Under the pieces are notes generated by a model. It searched no databases, was not told where the DNA came from, and saw only the letters and a program-made list of their open reading frames with translations. A program made the position numbers and the translations under genes. A stretch of 64,000 nucleotides of DNA from Pomphorhynchus laevis (lineage: Eukaryota > Acanthocephala > Palaeacanthocephala > Echinorhynchida > Pomphorhynchidae), in NCBI GenBank assembly GCA_012934845.2, contig WNNJ02000367.1, forward strand, positions 1-64,000. Reading direction: 5' to 3'. Numbering within the stretch: position 1 is the stretch's first letter; each line of letters starts with the position of its first letter. This document shows, one piece after another, positions 20,991 to 31,500 of the stretch.

Positions 20991-21239
20991 AATATAATTA
21001 AGGTACCGATTCGTTGTTAAAAGACTGTAGGGACTAATTTGTTTAGTAAAAAGGATTGTTTGTAAAAAAGATGGAAGTTTTGAATTTGAATCTTACATAT
21101 TGACTTCAATTTTTAATTAAAATATTAAAAATCATTTTATTCACTCAACACTTAATAATATAAAATCTAATTTCACATTAGCAACAAATGCAGCATCAAC
21201 ACATCTAAGTGATGAAATAATCCCAGTCACCTTATTAAT

Positions 21240-21660
21240 ATTATTTAGCTTCTAACTTCTCGTACATAATTCACCAGGAACGGGTTCTATGGATTTTTCA
21301 TTGCGAACTAATCACTCTGTTCATGTTTTTTCGTTTAATTTAAAACTCGTTTTATTGGTGCGTAAAATAAGTATATGCGTAAATTCCTCGAAAGAAAGAT
21401 TGAACGTGTCATCCAAATTTTCTTTTAACAACTATGCAGCTATCTCAATTGCTTTATTTATGGTAACATTAGTGAACATCGAAACAGCATCAAAAACAGT
21501 AATCACTTTATGGTGTTGTTTTCTACGGATCATTTGAGAAAAATAAATTTTGTGCTCTATATAAGAAACAGGAGTGTTGTCAAACAATGATTTTATTATA
21601 ACATCAATTAATTTTGTAACAAGTACGTCATATATGATGCAATTATTCGTCTTCCACAAT
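21240..21660 (-). mobile_element. Canonical PLE reverse-transcriptase scrap
   Basis: Minus strand: KVITVFDAVSMFTNVTINKAIEIA matches PLE motif A (FDVVSLFTNVP), followed across a stop by NLSFEEFTHILILRTNKTSF (family: S..EF...I.L.....F.F). Only this portion remains. Confidence 0.6.
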
Positions 21661-21669
21661 TTTATTAAT

Positions 21670-22990
21670 TTTTGAGAGTAAATACATAAAACTTGATTTT
21701 GCCTGTTTTGATAAACAAGACGTTAAAATAAAATTGACTATTTTAATTTTTTATTCATATATTCTAAAATGCAAAAGTTAATCAGATCAAAAGCTGAGTT
21801 AGTTATTATATATATTGCCAAAGCTTTCGCGGCGTTGCGGCTTCTTAAGTGGCTCATGGTAATTAACTTGAACACTTTAAACTTTTCTTGTTAATTCTAT
21901 TGTTTTTTAAAATGATTAAATATAATTTATCTTTTAGTGTATCGTTGTTCTATTTAGTTCGCAACATTTTGAACCATTTATTACATCCGTACCTGATTTA
22001 GTATATTCTTCATTGATTATTACAACAAAACGAATACTTTTATCAGATTTACAAACCCTCAATTCTTTTTATTTTATTTTTAACGTGTGTTTAATGTTAT
22101 TCCTTAATTAAACTAATTAAGAAAGAAATTAAAGAAAAACACTGATTAAATAAATGATTTTTTGTAGAATTAAAAACTCAAAGGATCCGAAAAGATAATT
22201 TTATTTTCACTGACAAAATAATCAGATTTAATTGTTAACTAATTTACAAATTCAAATGAATAGTAAATCAAAATCTCGGTTAGTTTCTTTAGACAATCCG
22301 CGAACTTTATATATTCATCCCTGATTAAAATGATATTAAACAAAATGGATTAAAATGAGATTAAATATTAATATTATCTAATCCAATAAAAATTAAAATT
22401 AAATTTTAATATTATATAATCCATTAAAAAAGTAATGGCATATTAAGGGTATATTTTGAAGCATTGAATGTATTTACTGTTTTTTTTCTTCATTGAATGA
22501 TTAAGTATTAATCATAGCATTCATTGATATTATTAATATTAATGATATTATTAACTAATATCATAGCATTCATTGAATGTTTTTGCACAATGATTAAGTA
22601 TTGCTTAAAAAGCAAAATTACTTTATTTTTTAATAATTGTTTATAAAATAAATGAAAAATGGTTATTGAATCACACATTTAAGCTTTGATACATATAATT
22701 ACATATCAATAAAATATCTACTTCTATAAATGTTTTGTGCTTCATTATGGTTTCCGTAAACTTTATATTTTGTAACATGCAAAATATAAAAAATACTTTA
22801 AAACTTTTTCTTAATATTAATTATTTAAAATATTTTTATTATAAATTTGTAATATTTTATTTTAATATATTTAAATTAATATATTATGTAAATAATTTTA
22901 ATTTTGTATTTAGTAAATTAGTGAAAATAAATTATTTAGTCGAGAAATACTTTTTTATTAAATACCTTTTTTATATTTTTATCATACTTT
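21670..22990. other. Non-coding AT-rich stretch
   Basis: No homology or clear repeat. The 95-codon frame at 22735-23022 is low-complexity (Phe/Ile/Tyr/Asn) and reflects base composition only. Confidence 0.5.
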
Positions 22991-22991
22991 A

Positions 22992-23175
22992 TATATATTT
23001 TAATCACTGCTATGCTGGGTAGAGGAGTTGGGCCGAAAACTGATAGCATAGCAGTTTCTCCTGATGACCTCTAATCCTTATTCTGATACAACGCATGTTA
23101 TTTATTAGTCAATTCATAAAAATGACGTTAATTTTAAATTTCATTTTTTTAACTTGATTTAAATTATGAAAATCT
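22992..23175 (+). mobile_element. Naiad-like PLE 3' UTR module, copy D (plus strand, 5'-truncated)
   Basis: Inverted relative to the other copies. It begins abruptly at CTGCTATG (22998) and contains GGGTAGAGGAGTT, GGGCCGAAAACTGATAG, CATAGCAG and TCCTGATGACCTC. It then continues through ATTAGTCAATTCATAAA to TTTAACTTGATTTAAATT, which is also present (inverted) at 48540-48600. The GGCCCC arm and the AAATACAT hairpin are missing because of the truncation. Confidence 0.7.
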
Positions 23176-23683
23176 AAAAACAATTATTAATTTTATTAAA
23201 TAATTAATTTCATTCTTCAAATGAAAAACCGGATTTAAAGTTTATAACGATAATTATTTTTACTATTATTTGTTGCTTATAAATTAACAATGGAAATGCT
23301 AAAGCAGCAATATGCTGTTAACCAGATAATTCTATTTCGTGTTTTTATCGATAAATTCATAGCCTGGTATGCTGTTCAGTCGATTGCCCAGGCAACTAGA
23401 TTTCTGCATCTGTTGAAAAACAAGCATTATACTATCACTGTTCGAGGGTTATATTACAATCGTTTTTTATATTAGCTCCGATTTATTAAATAATATTTTT
23501 TTTGCAAATTTTGAATGATTCTTGAATTTTCTGAAATTTGAAGTTTATAATGTCAATGATATTCGAGCAAACGAGTGGAAATTCTGTTTTAAAATCTGTT
23601 TACATTTAAAATGCTGTTCATATGCTAAAAATTTAGAAAGAAGTAGGTTTCTTCTGCAAAAGTGGATGTGGTACGTATTATAT

Positions 23684-23752
23684 ATGTTATAACACCCAGT
23701 CAATTACCTCCATACCTTCCTTATCTTTATTAATTAAAATACCGTATCAATA
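23684..23752 (+). repeat. 69-bp exact duplication, copy 1
   Basis: Identical base for base to 27044-27112. Contains TAACACCCAGTCAATTACC and TAAAATACCGTATCAATA. Non-coding, with no inverted ends of its own. Confidence 0.9.
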
Positions 23753-23763
23753 GGTATTCAAGT

Positions 23764-24259
23764 AGGGCATTCCGCGTGAATTACGTCACAAATCATTTAA
23801 GCCATACGCTGAATAACAACGATAATAGTAACAAGTACCGTTTCGTCATCACTATGACTCATTAGTGAAGGATGAGTCATAGTCCCTCCCACTACTGGAT
23901 GCAGAGAAGGACTGGCAGACGGCACAGCCACGAATTATGTGTGCCAGTCCTTACTGCATCCAGTTGGGGAGGGAACTGGCACTGATAAAACAGTGATTGC
24001 GAAACGGTACTTGTTACTATTATCGTTGTTATTAGTCAATTCGTAAACATTGATAACATTATCTAATCTGATGTATTGATAACGATGAATCATTAAATAC
24101 TGATTGAGATACTGATTGCAGCTAAATTGAAACTGAACTTTTATTTTACATACATTCTCCTAATTGAAGATGACAGTAAATATCCATTCAGCCAGACGCT
24201 GAATATCCATTCAGCGTCTGGCTTAAATGATTTGTGACGTAATTCACGCGGAATGCCCT
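23764..24259. mobile_element. Inverted-repeat element (MITE-like) with 51-bp terminal repeats
   Basis: 23764-23814 and 24209-24259 are inverted copies of each other with a single mismatch. They begin AGGGCATTCCGCGTGAATT at each outer end. Total length is 496 bp and there is no reading frame. This is the form of a non-autonomous DNA transposon. The family is not recognised and no convincing target duplication is seen. The right arm is followed internally by a second hairpin (24190-24230). Confidence 0.75.
23815..24030. mobile_element. Foldback element nested in the MITE-like element
   Basis: Starts at the base after the left outer terminal repeat. 23815-23845 and 24000-24030 are perfect 31-bp inverted repeats (outer ends AACAACGATAATAG). 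The similarity continues inward through the CCTCCC...CTGGATGCAG blocks, making the whole element a long imperfect palindrome. A partial relative lies at 121-220. Confidence 0.75.
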
Positions 24260-25905
24260 CACTCTCTTTTGAATATTTTTATTATATTTACGGATGATAT
24301 AATATAATAATATTATATTTATTGATTATTTTTAGTTAAACAGGTTGAATTTTTTCTCAACAAACGTGATGGATAACTTGCAACTTTGTGAATTTCTATC
24401 ACTAACTAATAAATGAAATTAATTAAACTAAATAAATTAATTTTTTGGTGTTTACACACATATTGACCATTTGTAATTATAATGAAACTATTTGATTACA
24501 TTAACACAATTTCTGTACATTTACTGTCTCTTTTGCTCTAACTAAAGGTTTAATTTGCTTTATATTTTCTTCATATTTACTTTAAGCTTCTCTTTTTTAT
24601 TTTGTTTAGTTCTGTATAGTGTTATATTATAAATTATATTTTTAATTTGTAATTAATAACAAACTAGTAATTTATTAAACTAATAATTAACGACAACATG
24701 TAGAAATTGTACAATATTTGGGACTATACATAAATTAGTGTAATATCTCCATTACATTCACAAATAAAAATCCTCTCTTTTAAAAACCATCTACCCACAT
24801 TTATCTACTAGTGGCCAAAATAGCCAAAATATATCACAAAGAACTGATGATTATTTGTGACTGCTAATCCCTATTTTTGGCATGAATATATAAACCACTT
24901 ATCACCTTTTTAATAATTGTTACATGAATAAGCTGAACCTAATTAACAAAATAATTCAACCTAAATAATAATTAATTCAGCCTAATTAACAAACTTATCA
25001 TGAAGATCTATCTGTATGACATATAAATTGTGGTCATTTAGGCACATTTTTAAAATACACCATAAGCGTAAAAAGAGCTTTTAAAATAAGTTTTAATTTT
25101 CAGTCAACAATAAGATTAATAATATTATTTTAATAAAATGTTGGACAGGTTGATACTTTGCACAACACAACGTATCAACAGTTGTATTTTATGATACTAT
25201 AATTGAAAAAGATGGCTTATGTAGATAAATGAGAACATTTAGTGTCTTTAATATATTTTATTTTATATAAATAATTTATTTATAATTTATAATTTTCTTT
25301 ATTTATATTTAGAATACCAATAAAATTATCAGAAACAACAATTTGTTCTTCTTGGATATTTCCAAGAATTATTTCGTTCGATCGTAATTATTAAACGATC
25401 GTAATGGAAAACCATTTGAAATTAATGAATTATTGTGCTGGTTACTAAGTTAAATTCATTTTAAGAATAAAAATGAATAAGAACAAAATATTCTGATTTA
25501 TAAATTATAAATTTATTGTTTTGAAATTAATGTATTACTGAATCAAATTACTGAGTCAAATTCATTTTAGGGGGGATATATTTCAAGATGAGGAAATTGT
25601 TATACAACTAAATATTATTTGTAATATTTGATTGAATTTATGCAATTTACGGATGTTTTTAAACTATTATTTATTCTTCTACTAACCATCTAAAAACTCC
25701 ATACTTCCACGTCCGGTAAACGACTTATTGACTTTGCTTAGTAAATTAATAATTAGATATTATTTATATATAATATTAAGATATTACGAATATGGAGAAA
25801 TAACTTGACTTTTAAATATTATCTATTAATATTAATAGATAATATATTAACAATATACCATATTTAATATGCTATATATACACAATAAAGTTTACTGGGA
25901 AATAA
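24260..25905. other. Non-coding stretch
   Basis: AT-rich sequence without homology or repeat that I can support. Confidence 0.4.
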
Positions 25906-25992
25906 ACAACCAATGATTTATTTTATGACGTTTCGCTTTTCCAAAAGCTTCCTCAGATTGTAACATCACAAAATAAATGATGGCTTTTATAT
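25905..25992 (-). ncRNA. Hammerhead-ribozyme-like motif of a Penelope-like element
   Basis: Minus strand: CTGAGGA (core CUGANGA, 25956-25950), a stem-loop AGCTTTTGGAAAAGC (stem II), GAAA, then C-GTC (25934-25927), the NUH cleavage triplet. Flanking sequences ATCATTTATTTTGT and ATAAAATAAATCAT could form an outer stem I separated by an internal loop. Penelope-like elements are known to carry minimal hammerheads of this kind in their terminal repeats. An extra A between the core GA and stem II, and the very short helix III, may abolish activity. No RT lies directly beside it. Confidence 0.5.
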
Positions 25993-27043
25993 AGCCAAAG
26001 AATTAGAATAATAAATCATTAAAAGTTAAAAAACGTATCGGATCTAATAGGACGTTTGTTGATGAAAAACGTGAATAATTTCGGTAATATATACTTGAGT
26101 ATACAAATCATTAAATTACTATATTTTAAGTTGTACGCACAGCCTAAAAATTAAATATTTAATTCTATAATATCTATCAAGATAAATATCTTATGCTACT
26201 ATTAAATACAATTTACTAGTCACGTGTATCATTATTAACGCTATTTAAAATTTCCTAATGTATACACCTTTAAAGTTATTTTCGTTATGCCTTTTTTCAA
26301 TGGAATAAAATATTAATTGAAATTTAGAATAAAAATTAATTGGCAATTTTATAAAATTTATTAAATTTTAAAGCCACGTTTGTAACATAATAATATTTTT
26401 TCGTCAAAACACATGAAAATATATTTTGGAAGTTAGCAATTATTCAATTACCACATTTATTAAATTATACACCATATCGTGCTTCAACTACATATCATAT
26501 GCAATAATAATATGGAACCTAATGCTGTATAGTTTCGCTCTTACCAAATCCGTTTCAGTGCAAACACCTGGTATCTGATGCAATAAAATATACTAGATTT
26601 TTAATTATTCAATTATTTAAAGCATATACATCAATCCTAAAATGTTACGCCTTTTTATCTTATATATTTATATTTTTAATATTTTATTAATATTAATAGA
26701 TAAATAGAAACTAGATTTTTACTATATATTATGCAAGTTTATTAATAGTTTATATATAACTCATTAATAGTACTATTATTGCTGATTTATTCAACTTTAA
26801 CAGTAGAATCTAGATTTCACGATGAATATGGTATCCGTGACTTTGGTTTAAAACGGATCACCACAATAATATATATATTACGAGAAAGGTACACCATTCG
26901 AATCGCCAGATGTTCACAAAATGATAAGGCAATATTTTTAATAAATATTACTGCTTCCTGTCAATGCTCCCACAGCAATACGGGAACATGATTTGGCTAT
27001 ATTTTTAAGGATTGTGACGTGAAAGAATCATAATTGATGCTCA
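25993..27043. other. Non-coding stretch
   Basis: No supported feature. A 70-codon frame at 26779-26991 has no homology I recognise. Confidence 0.4.
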
Positions 27044-27112
27044 ATGTTATAACACCCAGTCAATTACCTCCATACCTTCCTTATCTTTATTAATTAAAAT
27101 ACCGTATCAATA
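27044..27112 (+). repeat. 69-bp exact duplication, copy 2
   Basis: Identical to 23684-23752, same orientation, 3360 bp away. Flanks differ on both sides. Confidence 0.9.
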
Positions 27113-27384
27113 TGTGATCTCGAGAAATGCATTAGGTCATATTTCTTTAATATATTTAATATATTATTACATAATTTTCAAATGTAGAAAAAATCTTTGA
27201 AAAGTGTGTAATGCTGGAAAATTTCGAATCTATGAGATGTGAGTATATATCATGATATGATCTATCATATCATCTCATTATGATGTCATCTCATAATGAC
27301 ATTAAATATTAAATATAAATATAATATTATATTAATATAATCTTTGATATCATAACTATTTGCAGGGATAATGCTAAAAATTAC

Positions 27385-27574
27385 AGAATTATTGAAGCTG
27401 GATCAAAGAAAGAAGGAAACCCTTTTACTTATATTTCGATAACCTCTGTTAGCATTTTTAGAAAAGGGGATGACCTCTGTTAGCATATTCAGTAATTTTC
27501 TGAAGCTGCTGACAGAAGTTAACGAAATATCAATAAAATTTTCCTACTTTCATTGATCCAGCTCCAATAATTCT
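27385..27574. repeat. Foldback with roughly 70-bp arms
   Basis: 27385-27454 and 27507-27574 are inverted copies with scattered mismatches, both ending in AGAATTATTG(A/G)AGCTGG. The loop contains a second direct repeat, CCTCTGTTAGCAT, at about 27443 and 27474. Non-coding; a small foldback element or long hairpin. Confidence 0.7.
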
Positions 27575-28347
27575 TTATCAAAAGAATTTAAACTATTTAA
27601 AAAAGTTAAAAATCACAATACAGTTTACAATAAGGAAATATTCAACAATTTCAATTAAAATATTTCTAATATAAAAAACTTTGTGGCATTTTCATATTAG
27701 TCGTTTATAGAAATTCCAATCTCGTTACACAACTTCTATTTTCAATCAATCTAAATCATAAAATTAATATTGAATTTTACGTAAATTTGAATTTTAAAAA
27801 TTCACAATTTTGATTTTTTTTTTCATTTTTTACTATGAAGTTTTTTTATCATGAATTTTTGAATACTTTGCCTTTGAAGGTAAAAGAGTTAGCTTTCATT
27901 ATTTTGTTAAATCAAATCTTAATCATAAAGCAAAGATTCTAATCTATATTTTTTAACGATTAAGATAATTTAAATGATTTATGTTTTTATATAAAGCATT
28001 CAAATCTCTGCCGCAGAACAGCGGCACAGATTTTATTTGCTGTCAAAACCTGTTATATTTTATTTTAGTATTTATTCGACAATCAGAGAGCTCATATTTT
28101 GGACAATAATGTGCAACAATTATGTAACCATTCAAAATAACCATTTAGTAGTTGATATTGTTCTTTGCAAAATACAATTTTCGTTTTAATTACAAATACA
28201 ATGTTCGATGTTCGTAGTGAACTGCAGATATTTCGTAATTGTTTAATGTCCTAGTTTTTTTGCTTCATGCCCAAATGTACTCTTAAAAAATTTCCACAAC
28301 AAACAACAGATGCATACAATTTTTCTTTTCTTTTTCCATTTTGATAG

Positions 28348-28545
28348 AATAACAAAGAAACTACAAACAACGATAGTGAAGGATACAATTTAGTTGACAA
28401 AATGATTGAATGCCAATTGATCAGCGACAACAAAAAGTCAATGTCGAATGAAAATTTACAATTTTTAATAAAAAACTCAAATTCATCCGCCCTGACAATA
28501 TTTTTGAATTTTCTCTTATCCAGCACCGATCAGTCAAGATATCTT
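28348..28545 (+). CDS. RhoGEF exon a: start of RGS-like domain
   Basis: A strong pyrimidine tract ending in GATAG precedes the exon, and GTACGT follows it. The segment NLQFLIKNSNSSALTIFL then NFLLSSTDQSRYL corresponds to the first helices of the LARG/PDZ-RhoGEF RGS-like domain (L..RPAHL.VFL.Y....D). The preceding acidic SEGYNLVD could correspond to the acidic segment in front of that domain. An alternative acceptor at 28393 would shorten it by 15 codons. Confidence 0.75.
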
Positions 28546-31500
28546 GTACGTATATTTGCACTGCTCATCTGCAGGTGTATATTCTTGTCTTTAGTTTTTT
28601 TATGTTATTACGGATGACTATTTACTGAAAAAAGCGAACAAAACTGAACTGCAAAAATGGGCTTTCGAAATTCATTCGACCTTTATTTTGAATTGCAATT
28701 CGGTAAGATTACACTCTTATTTTAAAGAACTCACAATTTTATAGTTATTTTAAGTATTTTTATATATAATTTTATATAGAAGAACAACTAAATGGTGTTC
28801 TTTAATAATATTTTTTTACTTCTTTATTCTGATAAAAAATATCAAAAATGATGATCCACTGAGTACTAACGTCGGTGCAGGATGATACTGGTGGTTAGAT
28901 CGTATTGCGACTGGTTCGTGACGATATTCGTACACTAATTCGCATGCACACGTTTAGGATTAAATCACAGAGTAGTATAATATCCTTACATTTCACAGAT
29001 TAAATGACCTGCTCTGGAAATCCTATGGAAAGTGTTAGATCGGTACGGAGTCTATAAATTCACAGAAAAGTTTCGGACAATTTTCAACAACGAGCTGGAT
29101 TCGATATAGACCATCCAAGTATTACATCATGCTTAAACGTTAGTGCTCAGTGCCTGCGTCCAGGAGATCAACTGAGTATTAACGTCGGTGCAGGATGATG
29201 TAGGTGTTTAGATCGTGTTGCAAATGTTTCGTGACGATATCGTGCACTAGTTTGCTGACACATATTTAGGATTGAAGAACAGAGCAGTATATAATCTTTA
29301 TATTTCATAAATTACATTTCATTTATATATAAAATATTTTATATAATATTTAATATATAAATGTAGGATTGAAGCATGGATAAGTATGACATCCTTGCAT
29401 TTCGCAGATTAATATTTAGGATAAATATCTTATATATTATCTTATAATATCAAGATATTATCTTATAATATCTTATATTATCTTATAATATCTTATAATA
29501 TTTATAATATAAATATTATATTATTTTAATTTAAATATTAAAGTTGGACTTTATCGACTAGAATATAATTCATAATATTATATATATTATCTATTATTTA
29601 TTTACAACTTATTATAATTTCCAATAAGTTTTTTTACGTTAAAATATTTATAATCATTAGCTTTTAGTAAGGAACCAACTGAAAGTTTAACAAATTAATT
29701 AAACATGATGAAATAAGTTTTCTTAGAGACAGGTATTTCTTTCTGATTACATATATCTAAGATATGAGTCTTTGAAATAAATACAATTTTTAAATAATAG
29801 ATCGTAAGTTGTGTGTCATCATAAGTGCTTTCATATAACTAAAATTAAAAGTGCAATGTTTTATAACTGTCTATCAGTGCTATCTCGAAATTCGAGATAA
29901 AAACCTGTGATTGTATATTTTAATTATAAATAAGAACATAATTTAAAATATAATTGATAAAAGACATTACAAGTTGGTCTGGCAAATTCTGTCTGTTCTT
30001 TAATTAATTTCATAATTAAAATATAATTTAATTATATTTTTTGTCATAAAGTCAATGTTATTATTTCAAGCGGTTTTTGACACTTCAAATATAATTCATT
30101 AACTTAAAAATGTGGAGAATTTTTCTCGATATTCGGTTTGTAACTTGAAAACACAATTATAAAAATGAAAAAATAAATAAATAAATTATAAAAACTCTGT
30201 AAATAAATTGCTCGAATTTTTATAATTTTAGTTGAAAGTAAAATTTTATTATTATCAGGATTGACTACCAGCAATATCACAATTGTTGACTGTACTAATA
30301 GCTCTTATGTTAAATATTTGTTTTATTATTGATGTTTAAAAATTGCAAATCCAATTAAAATAACAGGATTTATTAAACGAATAAATAATTGTATCAGAAT
30401 AAGAATTAGAGGTAATCAGGAGGAACTGCTATGCTATCAGGTTTCGGCCCCTAACTCCTCTACCCAACATAGCAGCGGGGCCAAATACATGCTAATGATG
30501 TATTTCCTCTGAAATAACTATCTAGTATCTTATTCTAATACAATGTTTATTATATATTAATTATTATATATTATATTATTATATATTAATTAATTATTTA
30601 TTATATTTGTTATCCATAAAAATTTTCCGCTAATGATTTTAAATTTATTTTTAATATTATTGTGTTGATTATATATTTTACTATTTTCTGCTTGATGTTA
30701 TTTTTATAGTAACCTAGTTTAAAATATGTATCTATTAAATTATTTAAATGATTTTGAAGAAAACCAATATCGTTACAAATTGTTGCAATTCTTAAAATTT
30801 CATTATTTAATGTATTATATTTTATATTATATGGTATGCATGAATGCTCATGCAAAAATATGTTTCTTGTAAATTTAAATATGTCATCTTTCATATCTAG
30901 ATATACACCTTCTTTATCATTAATATTGGTTTTGTTAAGAATAAGGCTTTCTGGATAAATGTGCTCACTAATTGAATAAAAATTATTAGAATTAAATCAA
31001 TATATCGAAACATATATTTCATATATTTATATAGTTTAGATTTAGTTTTTACACAGTTATGAACAAATTCATATTCTATAAAGCTTAGAAACAAGTCAGC
31101 TATAATTGGGCTACTATTACCACCCATTGGAACACCTTTTACTTGTCTAAATATAGATGTCCCTACTTTTAAATAATTTTGATTTATCAAAATATTTAAG
31201 GATTCTATTAATTCAATTTTATCCATATATTTATATTTATTTGATGGTTTAATTTTTGTTAGATAGGCGTTATAATTATTATAACATATATATGTATATC
31301 TTTTTCCGAATATAAGATTAATTAATTTTACTAACGCTTCTTTAATATCTGCTAAATCTAGATTTGTATAAAGCGTACTAAAATCGTATGTATTTATATT
31401 TTGAAAATTTATTCCTTTTGTGTGTTCTAAAAATTCTTTTGTAGAATTAATACTGAAATAGTGTTTTATACCAGTATTAATTTCGATTACCTTGCAATAT

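Noticed and set aside
22735-23022. 95-codon Phe/Tyr/Ile/Asn-rich frame that looks like a membrane protein
   Set aside because: Composition follows from extreme AT content; it runs into the PLE 3' UTR copy and has no splice or homology support.
26779-26991. Frame containing DEYGIRDFGLK, reminiscent of a PDZ carboxylate-binding loop
   Set aside because: No further PDZ strands or helices follow in any frame; I do not claim it as the missing PDZ exon of the RhoGEF.
30410-30515. HDV-like ribozyme reading of the PLE 3' UTR module
   Set aside because: The interlocked stems are right in order but the P4 hairpin and a convincing catalytic J4/2 cytosine are missing, and the outer arms do not fit that fold.
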